NCBI RefSeq assembly: GCF_025465945.1 | Contig: NZ_JANLNW010000080.1 | Location: 1-64,000 of the forward strand | Reading direction: 5' to 3' | Source: Pseudomonas sp. 6D_7.1_Bac1 | GTDB lineage: Bacteria; Pseudomonadota; Gammaproteobacteria; Pseudomonadales; Pseudomonadaceae | Length of the DNA stretch: 64,000 nucleotides | Shown: positions 26,826 through 35,243 of the stretch, in pieces | How the letters are laid out: each line of letters begins with the position of its first letter | Numbering within the stretch: the stretch's first letter is position 1 | The notes under the pieces: generated by a model | The model's input: only the letters and a program-made list of their open reading frames with translations | What the model was told of the DNA's origin: nothing | Databases searched by the model: none | Translations under genes and position numbers: made by a program

Positions 26826-26913
26826 AGTGATGTCTACCTTTTATACAAAAACAGGAAGGTGTGGATTTATTTACTGCCTTGGCGGGCTCCGCTCCTAGGC
26901 ACACATCTTGGCC

Positions 26914-26937
26914 AAAAAATAAACCTGTCCCCTTTGT
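26914..26937. repeat. Short mobile-element-like footprint
   Basis: An AAAAAATAAACCTGTCCCC segment lies in the otherwise empty 130 bases between two hypothetical genes. The inverse, AAAGGGGACA..TTT, recurs at about 52999-53036. Such A-rich GGGGACA tracts are commonly found beside IS200/Y1-type transposases. No transposase remains here. Confidence 0.35.
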
Positions 26938-26954
26938 TCATACGGACATTGAAC

Positions 26955-27521
26955 TCACAGAGCTGCGTTTGGTGTTGTGCTACGCCTATAAACGATCAGG
27001 CTGCTCGATGTAGCGATAATTAAGGTTTGGCCAGTATAGGAGAACCCGAAAGCTCTCAGTCCGATCTCGATCGCCAGTTTGTGAAAGGCACTGGCCTTTT
27101 TATATTGGGCGCCATACAGCCATGAGCCCGGCTCGACCAGAAGTAAATGATGGCACGGCCAATTCAAGGGAACGTTCTCGATCACCCAACCGTCGAAAGC
27201 ACCCACAGGCAGGCTGCCTCCATTGATACCGGCCATGGGGATGGTCTTGCCTGTCAGTGGACCGATACCTTCAGCCTCCAGGTACTGATTACTTTCGACA
27301 TCCTCCGTATAGTCTCTTGCGATCTTCTGACCTGTCAGGCAATCGATAACGCTACGTCCTGAGCTGGAGGTCACCAGTAACAGTTCGGAGTCGCGGTCGA
27401 AACCAACTTCCAGAAGGCTTCCCACGGCAAACTGAGCGGCGATTTCCCAAGGGGACGGTGGTGAGGAGATGGGAAGCTGGCCGATAGTCTGACGCAGTGG
27501 GTCGAGGTATGAAGTATTCAT
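26955..27521 (-). CDS. Hypothetical protein, 188 residues
   Basis: A soluble protein rich in Ser, Gly and Pro with alternating hydrophobic segments, such as LLEVGFDRDSELLLVTSSSG and RSVIDCLTGQKIARDY. These suggest a beta-rich, propeller-like or WD-like fold. The ATG before NTSYLDPLRQ is used; an ATG 20 codons upstream (27581) is also possible, and neither has a strong ribosome site. I do not recognise a named family and propose no function. It is monocistronic, preceded by a strong terminator belonging to the next gene. Confidence 0.55.
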   Translation of the reverse strand: MNTSYLDPLRQTIGQLPISSPPSPWEIAAQFAVGSLLEVGFDRDSELLLVTSSSGRSVIDCLTGQKIARDYTEDVESNQYLEAEGIGPLTGKTIPMAGINGGSLPVGAFDGWVIENVPLNWPCHHLLLVEPGSWLYGAQYKKASAFHKLAIEIGLRAFGFSYTGQTLIIATSSSLIVYRRSTTPNAAL

Positions 27522-27686
27522 GTCGGTCGAACGAGCCTGAAAATTTCGCTGTACGTTAGCACAGGTGATGCGAGCGTCCATTTTCGCCCCAGGCTGGGTG
27601 AAAACGCATGCGCCGTTTTGAAGTCTGCGTTGCTACGTAAAATCTGCCAGCGTTTGGTTAATCAGCGGGCCGGAAATCTGCTTGGG

Positions 27687-27732
27687 AAAAAGGTGACCGA
27701 TCTATTTGAGTAAATAGATCGGTCACCTTTTT
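27687..27732. terminator. Perfect 21-base bidirectional terminator
   Basis: A perfect inverted repeat of 21 bases per arm (AAAAAGGTGACCGATCTATTT and its inverse) around a GAGT loop, A-rich at one end and T-rich at the other. It lies 12 bases downstream of the minus-strand dapF-like gene stop and can terminate either strand. Confidence 0.9.
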
Positions 27733-27744
27733 GTTTTCTAGAAA

Positions 27745-28563
27745 CTACAAAACTTGTAACAGGCTATCCGTGATTACTCCCGAAAAAATCGTCTCTACCG
27801 GTCCGATGAGAAAGACAGGCCCCACGCCATCCCATTGAACCGTTACAGTTCCGCCATCACATTCAACCTCAACGGAGTTGTCTAACAAACCACGACGAAT
27901 TCCGTTAACAGCAGCGCCGCAAGAGCAGGAACCTGAACCAAGCGGAATACCCCCCCAACGCTCCCAAATGCGCAATCGAATGTGCTTTCGGTCAATGATC
28001 TGGACGAAATGTACGTTCGTCCTGAGGGGAAATAGGGGGTTGGTTTCAATTGTCGGTCCAATTGTCGCTATATCAACGGCTGTTAGGTCATCCACAAAAT
28101 AGGTGCAGTGCGGATTTCCCATGCTGCAAGCTGCTGGGTCACCAGCAAGCGGCAAAACAGCAGTGTCCATTTCCAGAGCCAGAGGAATGTCCGACCAGCT
28201 GAAAAGCGGCTCTCCCATGTCGACAGAAATTGCGCTGGTTGAGGTTCGTTCGCAAGCTAGTAAACCGCGATTGGTTCGGAGCGCTATGGAAGTAATATTT
28301 GATTCGCGCATCAGCATATCCGCGGCACCCCGAGTTGCGCTGCCACAAGCGTCGAGCGTGGAGCCATCGGCATTCCAAAACATCAAGCGCGCATCTGCAT
28401 CATCGCAATCGAGCACCACTGCGAGTTGATTGAATCCGACGCCTCGGTTCCGATCACCCATTCGCCGAGCCATGTTACTTGTCATTGGATTTGACGAGTT
28501 TCGCGAGTCCACGATAACGAAGTCATCGCCATTGGCGTGCATTTTATGAAAGCTCAGCGGCAT
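27745..28563 (-). CDS. DapF-like amino-acid epimerase/racemase paralogue with a variant active site
   Basis: A 272-residue protein of the diaminopimelate epimerase fold (two pseudo-symmetric halves). The first catalytic motif is present: NADGSTLDACGS with Cys73. In the second half the family pattern GET-LACGSGACA aligns with GIPLGSGSCSCGAA. This puts Ser210 where the second catalytic Cys should be, with nearby Cys213 and Cys215. It is therefore probably not the housekeeping DapF. It may be a different racemase or an elimination-type enzyme. The ATG before PLSFHKMHAN is used, with GAGGGT upstream. It has its own terminator. Confidence 0.75.
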   Translation of the reverse strand: MPLSFHKMHANGDDFVIVDSRNSSNPMTSNMARRMGDRNRGVGFNQLAVVLDCDDADARLMFWNADGSTLDACGSATRGAADMLMRESNITSIALRTNRGLLACERTSTSAISVDMGEPLFSWSDIPLALEMDTAVLPLAGDPAACSMGNPHCTYFVDDLTAVDIATIGPTIETNPLFPLRTNVHFVQIIDRKHIRLRIWERWGGIPLGSGSCSCGAAVNGIRRGLLDNSVEVECDGGTVTVQWDGVGPVFLIGPVETIFSGVITDSLLQVL

Positions 28564-28790
28564 TGATAGACCCTCGCGACGAGACATATGGTGAATTGAC
28601 GTTTAAAGGCGATCTAGCCCCGTCCGTACAGTTTATGCAAGCTGTGTGAAAGCTTGAGAGGCAGGTGTGTTTGACGATGCGCCCATCAGCTGGCTCTTGG
28701 CTAATTATCCCAAGGTGCACCCATTCATGCGGTACAAGCTAACGATAAATGTTAAAGTGCCATCACTCTCCGTTGACGAAGTACGCCTGC

Positions 28791-29684
28791 ATGGATGCCT
28801 CATTTCACCGTTTCAGCTTATTGTCATTACTTGGATTTGCCTTGATTCTTTCCGGGTGCCAAAGCATCGGCTCCGGCACTCAGGACGATCGGTTCGCCAA
28901 CTTCCGCTGCGTGTATTACGGGGATCAGGATCCCATCACTTGGGAGCAGATCGAATACATCCGCAAGCGCAGCGAGAACGGTGACCTCCTTTGCAAGATC
29001 GTGCTCGGAGATTTGTATGAGCATGGCCATGGCGTGCCGCAAGACATACCGAAGGCCAAGACCCTCTATCAGTCTGTGGCCGACGTGGAAGTGTCGGCCA
29101 ATTACCAGCTCGGTCGCATGGAGGAAGAAGGCATCGGCGGGCCATCTAACTACGTGAAGGCCAGGCAGTTTTACCAACGTGCCGCCGCCAAATCCGAGAG
29201 TACCCGCAGTAAGATACAGTTGGCCGGACTCATGGAGGACGGCAAAGGTGGCCCTCAGGATCTTGAGGGAGCGTTGGCGCTTTACTTCAACGCTATCAAG
29301 TACATCGGGGATGACGCCTGGAAGGGCGTTCAACGGCTGCGCGCCAAAGGCCTGGCTCTGAATGCCGAACAGGAAAAGCGCTACAACGAAATCTGGGCCA
29401 GTAGCGTAAGGGACAGGCTCAGTAGAAAGATAACGGATGCGCAAATAAAATTGTCGAAGGAGTTCAAGCCAGCCCCGGCTATCAAGCCGGTAAAGCTCCA
29501 GTTGGAATACGCCCCTGGTTCCGTTATACCCCTGATATCGCCGCTGGAAAGTTCGGGCGATAGCGCCATCGACCAAGCGGTGTTGCAGGCCATGAGCAAC
29601 TACCGGTTTCCCGACGAGCCGATACTGCACGAGGGCGAGAAGACCTGGAAGGTGATCGCCATCGTCAACCTAGGCTCAGAGTGA
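28791..29684 (+). CDS. Lipoprotein with Sel1-like repeats
   Basis: A 297-residue exported protein. A signal sequence ends in a lipobox (LILSGC, about Cys21). Residues 60-170 hold about three Sel1-type helical repeats (LGDLYEHGHGVPQDIPKAKT, LGRMEEEGIGGPSNYVKA, LAGLMEDGKGGPQDLEGALA). The C-terminal 50 residues, with AIDQAVLQAMSNYRFP, resemble a TonB-like or periplasmic beta domain. Sel1 proteins generally serve as adaptors for envelope complexes, and the partner is unknown. The ATG before DASFHRFSL is chosen because it opens the signal peptide. Confidence 0.8.
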   Translation: MDASFHRFSLLSLLGFALILSGCQSIGSGTQDDRFANFRCVYYGDQDPITWEQIEYIRKRSENGDLLCKIVLGDLYEHGHGVPQDIPKAKTLYQSVADVEVSANYQLGRMEEEGIGGPSNYVKARQFYQRAAAKSESTRSKIQLAGLMEDGKGGPQDLEGALALYFNAIKYIGDDAWKGVQRLRAKGLALNAEQEKRYNEIWASSVRDRLSRKITDAQIKLSKEFKPAPAIKPVKLQLEYAPGSVIPLISPLESSGDSAIDQAVLQAMSNYRFPDEPILHEGEKTWKVIAIVNLGSE

Positions 29685-29818
29685 CACGCCCCAGCGTCCT
29701 GTGCGTGCAACCCACAGCGAGTAGGAAGTTTCGCGACCTGGATTCCGCTTTTGGAAGCGGTCAGTCGTAATCGACTAACTGCTTCCCGCAGGATAAAAAC
29801 AGAATGTAAGCAGGCAAC

Positions 29819-29845
29819 AAAAAACCGCAGCAATGCGGTTTTTTT
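29819..29845. terminator. Terminator, shared with 41201-41228
   Basis: AAAACCGCA and TGCGGTTTT arms with A- and T-runs on either side form a bidirectional terminator. The same hairpin and about 60 following bases, equal to the last codons of the gene at 41244, recur at 41201. This is therefore a copied gene end rather than an independent terminator. Confidence 0.85.
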
Positions 29846-29905
29846 GCGACTAAATGCAGGTCACTACCCCTTGGGCGTATCAAACCCACGCTGCTCGATC
29901 ACTGC
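29846..29905 (-). pseudogene. 3'-end relic of the 97-residue protein gene found at 41244
   Basis: The minus strand encodes VIEQRGFDTPKG and a stop, nearly identical to the C-terminus of the protein encoded at 41244-41537. Similarity breaks off abruptly upstream. Only the last dozen codons and the terminator survive. Confidence 0.6.
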
Positions 29906-30017
29906 AAATGGAAAAAAAGGAGAATTTATTTACAGCTATCGTCTAACCCCTTAAATAACCTCAGGGCAGGCCCTGAGTGCAGGGTCCTCCAAAAATCCCT
30001 TCCGAGACCTTGACCCA

Positions 30018-30926
30018 TCACTGCGCAATAAAGTCGCGAACAGCCCGAATAGTCTGCGTCGGCGCCTCTTCCATCAGCCAATGTCCTGCCCCCGGCACCA
30101 CCACTTCCGTGACCTTGTCCGCTGCGTTGCGCATCACGATCGCTTCATTACTTCCAAAAGACTTTTCTCCACCAATGGCCAGTACCGGCATGGTCAGTCG
30201 CGTCGCCATCGAGGCTTTGTTGTCCGTCTCATCCTGACGAATGCTGCGGAACTGGGCGAAGGCTGCGTGCATGGCGCCGTGACGGGCATAGAGTGTGGCG
30301 TAATGCTGACGGGTTGCTTCATCCACCTTGGCGGGATTGCCCGCGAACTCGTTCCAGAACCGGTCCAGGTAGATTCGCTCGCGACCGGCGACCAGGCGTT
30401 CGGCATCCGGCCCGCCGAAGTCGAAGTGCCAAAGCATCGGTGAGCGGACAATCTCGTTCCAGGGCGGAATGCCCGGCACGGGCGCGTCCATCACTACCAG
30501 GCGATCGGTACGCTGCGGATAACGCGCGGCGTAGGCGTAAGCGACCATGGTGCCGATGTCGTGGCCGATGACCACCGAGTGTTCGATACCCAAGGCTTCC
30601 AACACCCCACGGATGTCGCCTGCCTGGGTCTTCTTGTCGTAGCCGCTGTCCGGGATCGACGACAAGCCCATGCCGCGAAGGTCCGGCACCACGACGGTGT
30701 GATCCCGGGCCAGATCGGCGGCCAGTGGTGCCCACATGTCACCGGTGTCACCGAAGCCATGCAAAAGCACCACGGCCGGCCCCTTGCCGCCGACGCGTAC
30801 ATGGAGTGTGACGCCTTCTACAGGGATGTCCTGAGTACGAAAGGAGGCAGGAAATGGCGTCACCTGAGCCTGTGCCGGGATGCTTAGAGCAAGCAGCATA
30901 AAAACGGTCAACAGGACACGGATCAT
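30018..30926 (-). CDS. Exported alpha/beta hydrolase, Cif-like epoxide hydrolase (copy 1)
   Basis: A 302-residue protein with a signal peptide cleaved near AQA (residues 18-20), hence periplasmic or secreted. The hydrolase fold shows the oxyanion motif HGFGD (about 56) and the nucleophile elbow GHDIG with Asp123, marking epoxide hydrolases and haloalkane or fluoroacetate dehalogenases rather than esterases. The catalytic His is in GAGHW (about 282). The cap region (WHFDFGGPDAERLVAGRERI) resembles the P. aeruginosa virulence factor Cif, a secreted epoxide hydrolase. The substrate is not known. I count 17 residue differences from copy 2 at 33781-34689. Confidence 0.88.
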   Translation of the reverse strand: MIRVLLTVFMLLALSIPAQAQVTPFPASFRTQDIPVEGVTLHVRVGGKGPAVVLLHGFGDTGDMWAPLAADLARDHTVVVPDLRGMGLSSIPDSGYDKKTQAGDIRGVLEALGIEHSVVIGHDIGTMVAYAYAARYPQRTDRLVVMDAPVPGIPPWNEIVRSPMLWHFDFGGPDAERLVAGRERIYLDRFWNEFAGNPAKVDEATRQHYATLYARHGAMHAAFAQFRSIRQDETDNKASMATRLTMPVLAIGGEKSFGSNEAIVMRNAADKVTEVVVPGAGHWLMEEAPTQTIRAVRDFIAQ

Positions 30927-31125
30927 GATGGTGTCTCCAGACGTGCGCGTGGAAGGGGGTCGAGCCTATGTGTATGTCACTTGGTGGCGAGCGTTGACCG
31001 CGCAACGAGATGCACATAATCGACATGCCCCATCCAGCAGCAAGCCGATACGACCAAAATGGCGAGTTTTCTGAAGCACGATAAGGTCCCGTTCGGATGA
31101 GCTTAGACCGTTTGGCTGTGAATGC

Positions 31126-31162
31126 TGGTTGTCATCCTGACCCGGCGTAGCGGCGTCACCAA
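31126..31162 (+). pseudogene. Short puuR-like fragment
   Basis: About 36 bases encode LTRRSGVTN, matching the helix-turn-helix of the puuR gene at 21482. The match stops at once downstream. A longer version of the same fragment follows duplicate copy 2 at 34891. Confidence 0.55.
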
Positions 31163-31453
31163 TCTCCAGTCCTGCTACGAGGAATCGCATCGGTAACCAA
31201 GGTCGACACCTTGATCTAGAGCCATAGCGCTGACAGGCTCTCTTATAGGGCGTGTCGCGATTGGCGCACTGAGTTAAAGCATGAATGTTTCATGCCCTCA
31301 TTCACCAGATGCCGTAACCAGAAAGATCTTCAATTGAAGACCTATCGAGGTTGTGCCTGGGCATCGTCGATACTTGCAGTTGTTAGCAAGCTTGCGAATT
31401 GGCTTGGTATTTGCTTTCAAAGTCGCACATGAATGTCGCGGTTGGAGAAGTGA

Positions 31454-33619
31454 ATGTCGCTATCAAGCTATATGATGCAGCTATCCTCTAGCGAAAAACA
31501 CTGGTTACCGTGGTTCGGCAAGACTGGAAAAATCGCGATGCGCCGGGCTTGTTGGCTCAATCAGTCGGCTTACCCGGTGATAGAACAAACGTTCGAAGCC
31601 ATTGCTGAAACTCGCGTGCAGTTGCTGCACAACTGGACACGCGAGCAATGGGAGCACCTGACTGAACTGGCGGAAAATCTCGGTCGTGATTTCGCCCATC
31701 TCGACAGCACTACGCTGGTGGATAAACTCAGCCAGGCTGAAGACTTTTCGGAGTTGTTTGTCGTCGATGCCAGCGGCACCGTCATCGTCTCGACTTGGGA
31801 GGGGCGCGGTAAAAGTCAGCCAGAGCACTCTCGTGCGTTGGCAGAAGGATTGAAGGCGCCGTTTCTCCATGGTCCCTACAGCGATCCACTGACCTTGCAA
31901 ATCGGTCCATCTTCTTCGCGCTTCCACGATGAAGTCACATTGATGTTCTACCAGCCGCTGAAGGCCGACGGAAGAATCCTGGGCTGCTTGTGCGGTCGCG
32001 TGCCAAACGATGTCCTGGGCGATCTTATCCAGCGTGAAGCCGGGCACATTTTTGCCGAATCGGGAGACAACTATCTGTTCATGGCCCAGTCACGCTTTGA
32101 TCTTGCTATCCAGCCGGGAACCGCGTTGTCGCGCTCACGCTTCGAGGACGGTACGTTCACCCACGGCGAGAATCTCAAAAGTGGCGTACACACGGCCTGG
32201 AAGACCGTGCAGATCCAGCGACACACAGAACTTGAACTGCGCTTTACCGACCCGGCGACCCAGCAGTTGCACCCGGGAGTACGCGAAACCATCCGCACGG
32301 GCTCCAACCTGTTCGTCACTTATCCCGGTTACTCGGACTACCGGCATATTCCAGTGGTCGGCAAGGGCGTCACCTTCCAGTTGCCAGGATCACCGGACCG
32401 CTGGGGCATGATGTGCGAGGCCGATCTGGAGGAGGTATACCGCCGGCGCTCGCTCAGTTACGGCTTGATGAAACCTTATCTCGCGACCATGACGGGCCTC
32501 TTTGCCTGTAATTTCACGGTCCAGCATTACAGTGGTCTGGCACAGAGCCTGATCGATACCATCGAGGTCCTCAGCATGGTGTGCGCCACTGTCCTGTTCA
32601 GCCTGCTGGGGCCCAAGCGTCTTGCGGTGAGGTTGAGCGAGATGACGGGTGTGATCAGGACCATCGCCGAGGGCGAGGGCAACCTTCGCCAGCGCCTGGA
32701 CACGACGCGAATGGCCAACGATGAGACCGGTGACATGGGGCGCTGGATCAATAGTTTTATCGACCATCTGGACTCGGTTGTAGGGCAGGTGGTGAAGGCC
32801 AGTCGCAACGTCGGCACCACCAATCAAATGATGCTCGGCCGCAGCCAGGAAGCCAGTCTCACTTCAGGTGAGGTTGCCGAAGCGGTGCACCGCATGATGA
32901 TCATCGTTGAAGATCAATTGGGTGAGATCCAGCAGGCATCCGCCAGTGCCGAACAAATGAAGCAGGCGATGGACGAAGTGGTCACGCGCGCGCGCGCGCA
33001 ATTTCTCGCTGTGCAGGAGGGGACGCAGTCGATTCGGGACGTGGTCAAGCGATCGTCATCGAGCGTACAGCTGCTCGACAGTCGGATGACGCAGATCGGG
33101 AATATCACCGGCCTGATCAGCGACATCACCAACCAGACCAATCTGCTGGCACTCAATGCGGCCATCGAGGCCGCACGCGCGGGCGAACATGGTCGTGGTT
33201 TTGCGGTGGTCGCCGACGAGGTACGTAGCCTCGCCTCGCGGACGTCACGCGCTGCCGACGACATTCGGCAAATGGTCGAAGGCTTGCAGAACGAAACGCA
33301 AAAAGCCGTCAGCTTCATGGAGGACGGGGTCAAGGAAGTCGATAACAGTCTGCGTCTGGCCGAAGAAGCATCCTCGGAAAACGTGCAACTGCATCAAGCC
33401 GTGGAAAGCATGTTCGCGATCATCCAGCAACTCAACAAGCGCAGCCTCGACTACGGCAAGACGATCAAGCAGGTCGACCAGTCCTCCTCCGAGATGCGCC
33501 AGACCGTGGTAGTGCTGCAAAGCAGTGCGGAAACAGTGAGGCTCAATGCCAACAAACTGCAAAAGTTAGTGGGACAGTTTGAGGTGAGTAATAACAATCG
33601 ACGAGGAGCGGCGGCTTGA
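31454..33619 (+). CDS. Methyl-accepting chemotaxis protein with N-terminal Cache-type sensor
   Basis: A 721-residue chemoreceptor. Residues 1-340 form the sensor region (SELFVVDASGTVIVSTWEGR and later GRILGCLCGRVPND suggest a double Cache/PDC fold). One hydrophobic segment lies at about 385-405 (VLSMVCATVLFSLLG), a HAMP-like linker at about 405-460, and the signalling domain at about 480-715 with the conserved tip ITNQTNLLALNAAIEAARAGEHGRGFAVVADEVR. It links ligand sensing to the CheA/CheW array. Unusually, no N-terminal membrane helix is visible. GGAGAAG precedes the ATG. It sits between the two hydrolase copies. Confidence 0.92.
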   Translation: MSLSSYMMQLSSSEKHWLPWFGKTGKIAMRRACWLNQSAYPVIEQTFEAIAETRVQLLHNWTREQWEHLTELAENLGRDFAHLDSTTLVDKLSQAEDFSELFVVDASGTVIVSTWEGRGKSQPEHSRALAEGLKAPFLHGPYSDPLTLQIGPSSSRFHDEVTLMFYQPLKADGRILGCLCGRVPNDVLGDLIQREAGHIFAESGDNYLFMAQSRFDLAIQPGTALSRSRFEDGTFTHGENLKSGVHTAWKTVQIQRHTELELRFTDPATQQLHPGVRETIRTGSNLFVTYPGYSDYRHIPVVGKGVTFQLPGSPDRWGMMCEADLEEVYRRRSLSYGLMKPYLATMTGLFACNFTVQHYSGLAQSLIDTIEVLSMVCATVLFSLLGPKRLAVRLSEMTGVIRTIAEGEGNLRQRLDTTRMANDETGDMGRWINSFIDHLDSVVGQVVKASRNVGTTNQMMLGRSQEASLTSGEVAEAVHRMMIIVEDQLGEIQQASASAEQMKQAMDEVVTRARAQFLAVQEGTQSIRDVVKRSSSSVQLLDSRMTQIGNITGLISDITNQTNLLALNAAIEAARAGEHGRGFAVVADEVRSLASRTSRAADDIRQMVEGLQNETQKAVSFMEDGVKEVDNSLRLAEEASSENVQLHQAVESMFAIIQQLNKRSLDYGKTIKQVDQSSSEMRQTVVVLQSSAETVRLNANKLQKLVGQFEVSNNNRRGAAA

Positions 33620-33703
33620 GTCCGTCCTGGGTACGTCCGGCAAAGTTTAGGCGAACTGTAAATCCGATTTTTTCAACAGGATCGGCTGAAAGATGCCACG
33701 GAT

Positions 33704-34925
33704 GTCTAGCCCCTTAAATAACCTCAGGGCAGGCCCTGAGTCCAGGGCCCTCCAAAAAAGCCTTCCGAGACCTCGACCCGTCACTGTGCGATGAAGCCGC
33801 GAATCGCTGCAATGGTCTGCGTCGGCGCCTCTTCCATCAGCCAATGTCCTGCCCCCGGCACCACCACTTCCGTGACCTTGTCCGCTGTATTGCGCATCAC
33901 AATCGCTTCATTGCCCCCGAAGGATTTTTCACCCCCAATGGCCAGCACCGGCATCGTCAGTCGTGTCGCCATCGACGCTTTGTTGTCCACTTCATCCTGA
34001 CGAATGCTGCGGAACTGGGCGAAGGCTGCCCGCATAGCGCCGGGACGGGCATAGAGTTTGGCGTAATGCTGGCGGGTTGCTTCATCCACTTTGGCGGGAT
34101 CGCCCGCGAACTCGTTCCAGAACCGGTCCAGGTAGATGCGCTCACGACCGGCCACCAAGCATTCCGCATCCGGCCCGCCGAAGTCGAAGTGCCAAAGCAT
34201 CGGTGAGCGGACAATCTCGTTCCAGGGCGGAATGCCCGGCACGGGCGCGTCCATCACTACCAGGCGATCGGTACGCTGCGGATAACGCGTGGCGTAGGCG
34301 AAGGCGACCATGGTGCCGATGTCGTGGCCGATGACCACCGAGTGTTCGATACCCAGGGCTGCCAACACCGCACGGATGTCGCCCGCCTGGGTCTTCTTGT
34401 CGTAGCCGCTGTCCGGGATCGACGACAAGCCCATGCCGCGTAGGTCCGGCACCACGACGGTGTGATCCCGGGCCAGATCGGCGGCCAGTGGTGCCCACAT
34501 ATCGCCGGTATCGCCGAAGCCATGCAAAAGCACCACGGCCGGCCCCTTGCCGCCGACGCGTACATGCAGGGTGACGCCTTCTACAGGGATGTCCTGAGTA
34601 CGAAAGGAGGCAGGAAATGGCGTCACCTGAGCCTGTGCCGGGTTGCTTAGAGCAAGCAGCATAAAAGCGGTCAACAGGACGCGGATCATGGTGGTGTCTC
34701 CGGAGGTGCGCGTGGAAGGGCCCCGAGCCAATGTGCGTGTCGCTTGACGGCGAGAGTTAGCCGCGCAACGAGATGCACATAATCGACATGCCCCATCCAG
34801 CAGCAAGCCGATACGACCAAAATGGCGAGTCTTCTGAAGCACGATAAGGTCTCGATCGGATGAGCTTAGACCGTTTGGCTGTGATTGATGGTCGTCATCC
34901 TGACCCGGCGTAGCGGCGTCACTGA
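33704..34925. repeat. 1.2-kb duplicated segment, copy 2
   Basis: Second copy of 29941-31162, with identical spacing throughout (offset 3763). To its right the puuR-like fragment continues for about 170 bases further than in copy 1, suggesting this copy or its source is the more complete one. Confidence 0.9.
33781..34689 (-). CDS. Exported alpha/beta hydrolase, Cif-like epoxide hydrolase (copy 2)
   Basis: A 302-residue near-copy of the protein at 30018. It keeps the signal peptide, HGFGD, the GHDIG nucleophile Asp123 and the GAGHW histidine, so both copies should be active. Changes cluster in the helical cap (AERLVAG becomes AECLVAG; ARHGAMHAAF becomes ARPGAMRAAF), which could alter substrate choice. 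The start is fixed by comparison with copy 1 and by the signal peptide. The open frame continues far upstream into duplicated non-coding sequence and the reverse of a puuR fragment, which is rejected. The downstream flank also matches copy 1. Confidence 0.88.
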   Translation of the reverse strand: MIRVLLTAFMLLALSNPAQAQVTPFPASFRTQDIPVEGVTLHVRVGGKGPAVVLLHGFGDTGDMWAPLAADLARDHTVVVPDLRGMGLSSIPDSGYDKKTQAGDIRAVLAALGIEHSVVIGHDIGTMVAFAYATRYPQRTDRLVVMDAPVPGIPPWNEIVRSPMLWHFDFGGPDAECLVAGRERIYLDRFWNEFAGDPAKVDEATRQHYAKLYARPGAMRAAFAQFRSIRQDEVDNKASMATRLTMPVLAIGGEKSFGGNEAIVMRNTADKVTEVVVPGAGHWLMEEAPTQTIAAIRGFIAQ

Positions 34926-35095
34926 TGCCGCCCTCTCCCTGATCGAACAGAATCGCGTGGGTCCTTTCGTTGGTTCCCTCAAGAAATTGCTTGAAGGCAT
35001 TTCTATGTCTTTGGCGGACTTCTTCACCTTCGACCAGCCGCCTCGGGAACATCAATACGTGTTTCGTGCCAATGAACAGCCATACTTGGGGCGTT
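34891..35095 (+). pseudogene. Truncated puuR-like regulator gene
   Basis: The plus strand encodes RSGVTDAALSLIEQNRV followed by SLKKLLEGISMSLADFF and PPREHQYVFRANEQP. This matches residues of about 19-83 of the PuuR-type protein at 21482 with few changes. The first 18 residues of the helix-turn-helix and the whole cupin domain are missing, so it cannot be functional as a regulator. It lies between hydrolase copy 2 and the Rhs locus. Confidence 0.8.
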
Positions 35096-35243
35096 TTTTA
35101 CCCGTTATGGGCGTTGAGCGGACGGCAGATTTCAGAAAAAATTAACATTGACATTATATTTCTAAACGACACAGACAGCCTTTCAGCCTGCTATAAAAGT
35201 AATGAGTACCCAGCAACATCAACAATGACCAAGGAAGGTCTAT

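Larger units (their letters stand above)
29941..31162. repeat. 1.2-kb duplicated segment, copy 1
   Basis: This segment matches 33704-34925 with a constant offset of 3763 bases from the left edge (GTCTAACCCC/GTCTAGCCCC) to the right edge (CCCGGCGTAGCGGCGTCAC), so no indels separate the copies. It contains the hydrolase gene, its upstream region and the first few codons of a puuR-like fragment. The chemoreceptor gene lies between the copies. Confidence 0.9.

Noticed and set aside
33781..35055. 424-residue version of hydrolase copy 2
   Set aside because: The extra N-terminal part is the reverse complement of the puuR-like fragment plus duplicated spacer; the signal peptide start at 34689 matches copy 1.
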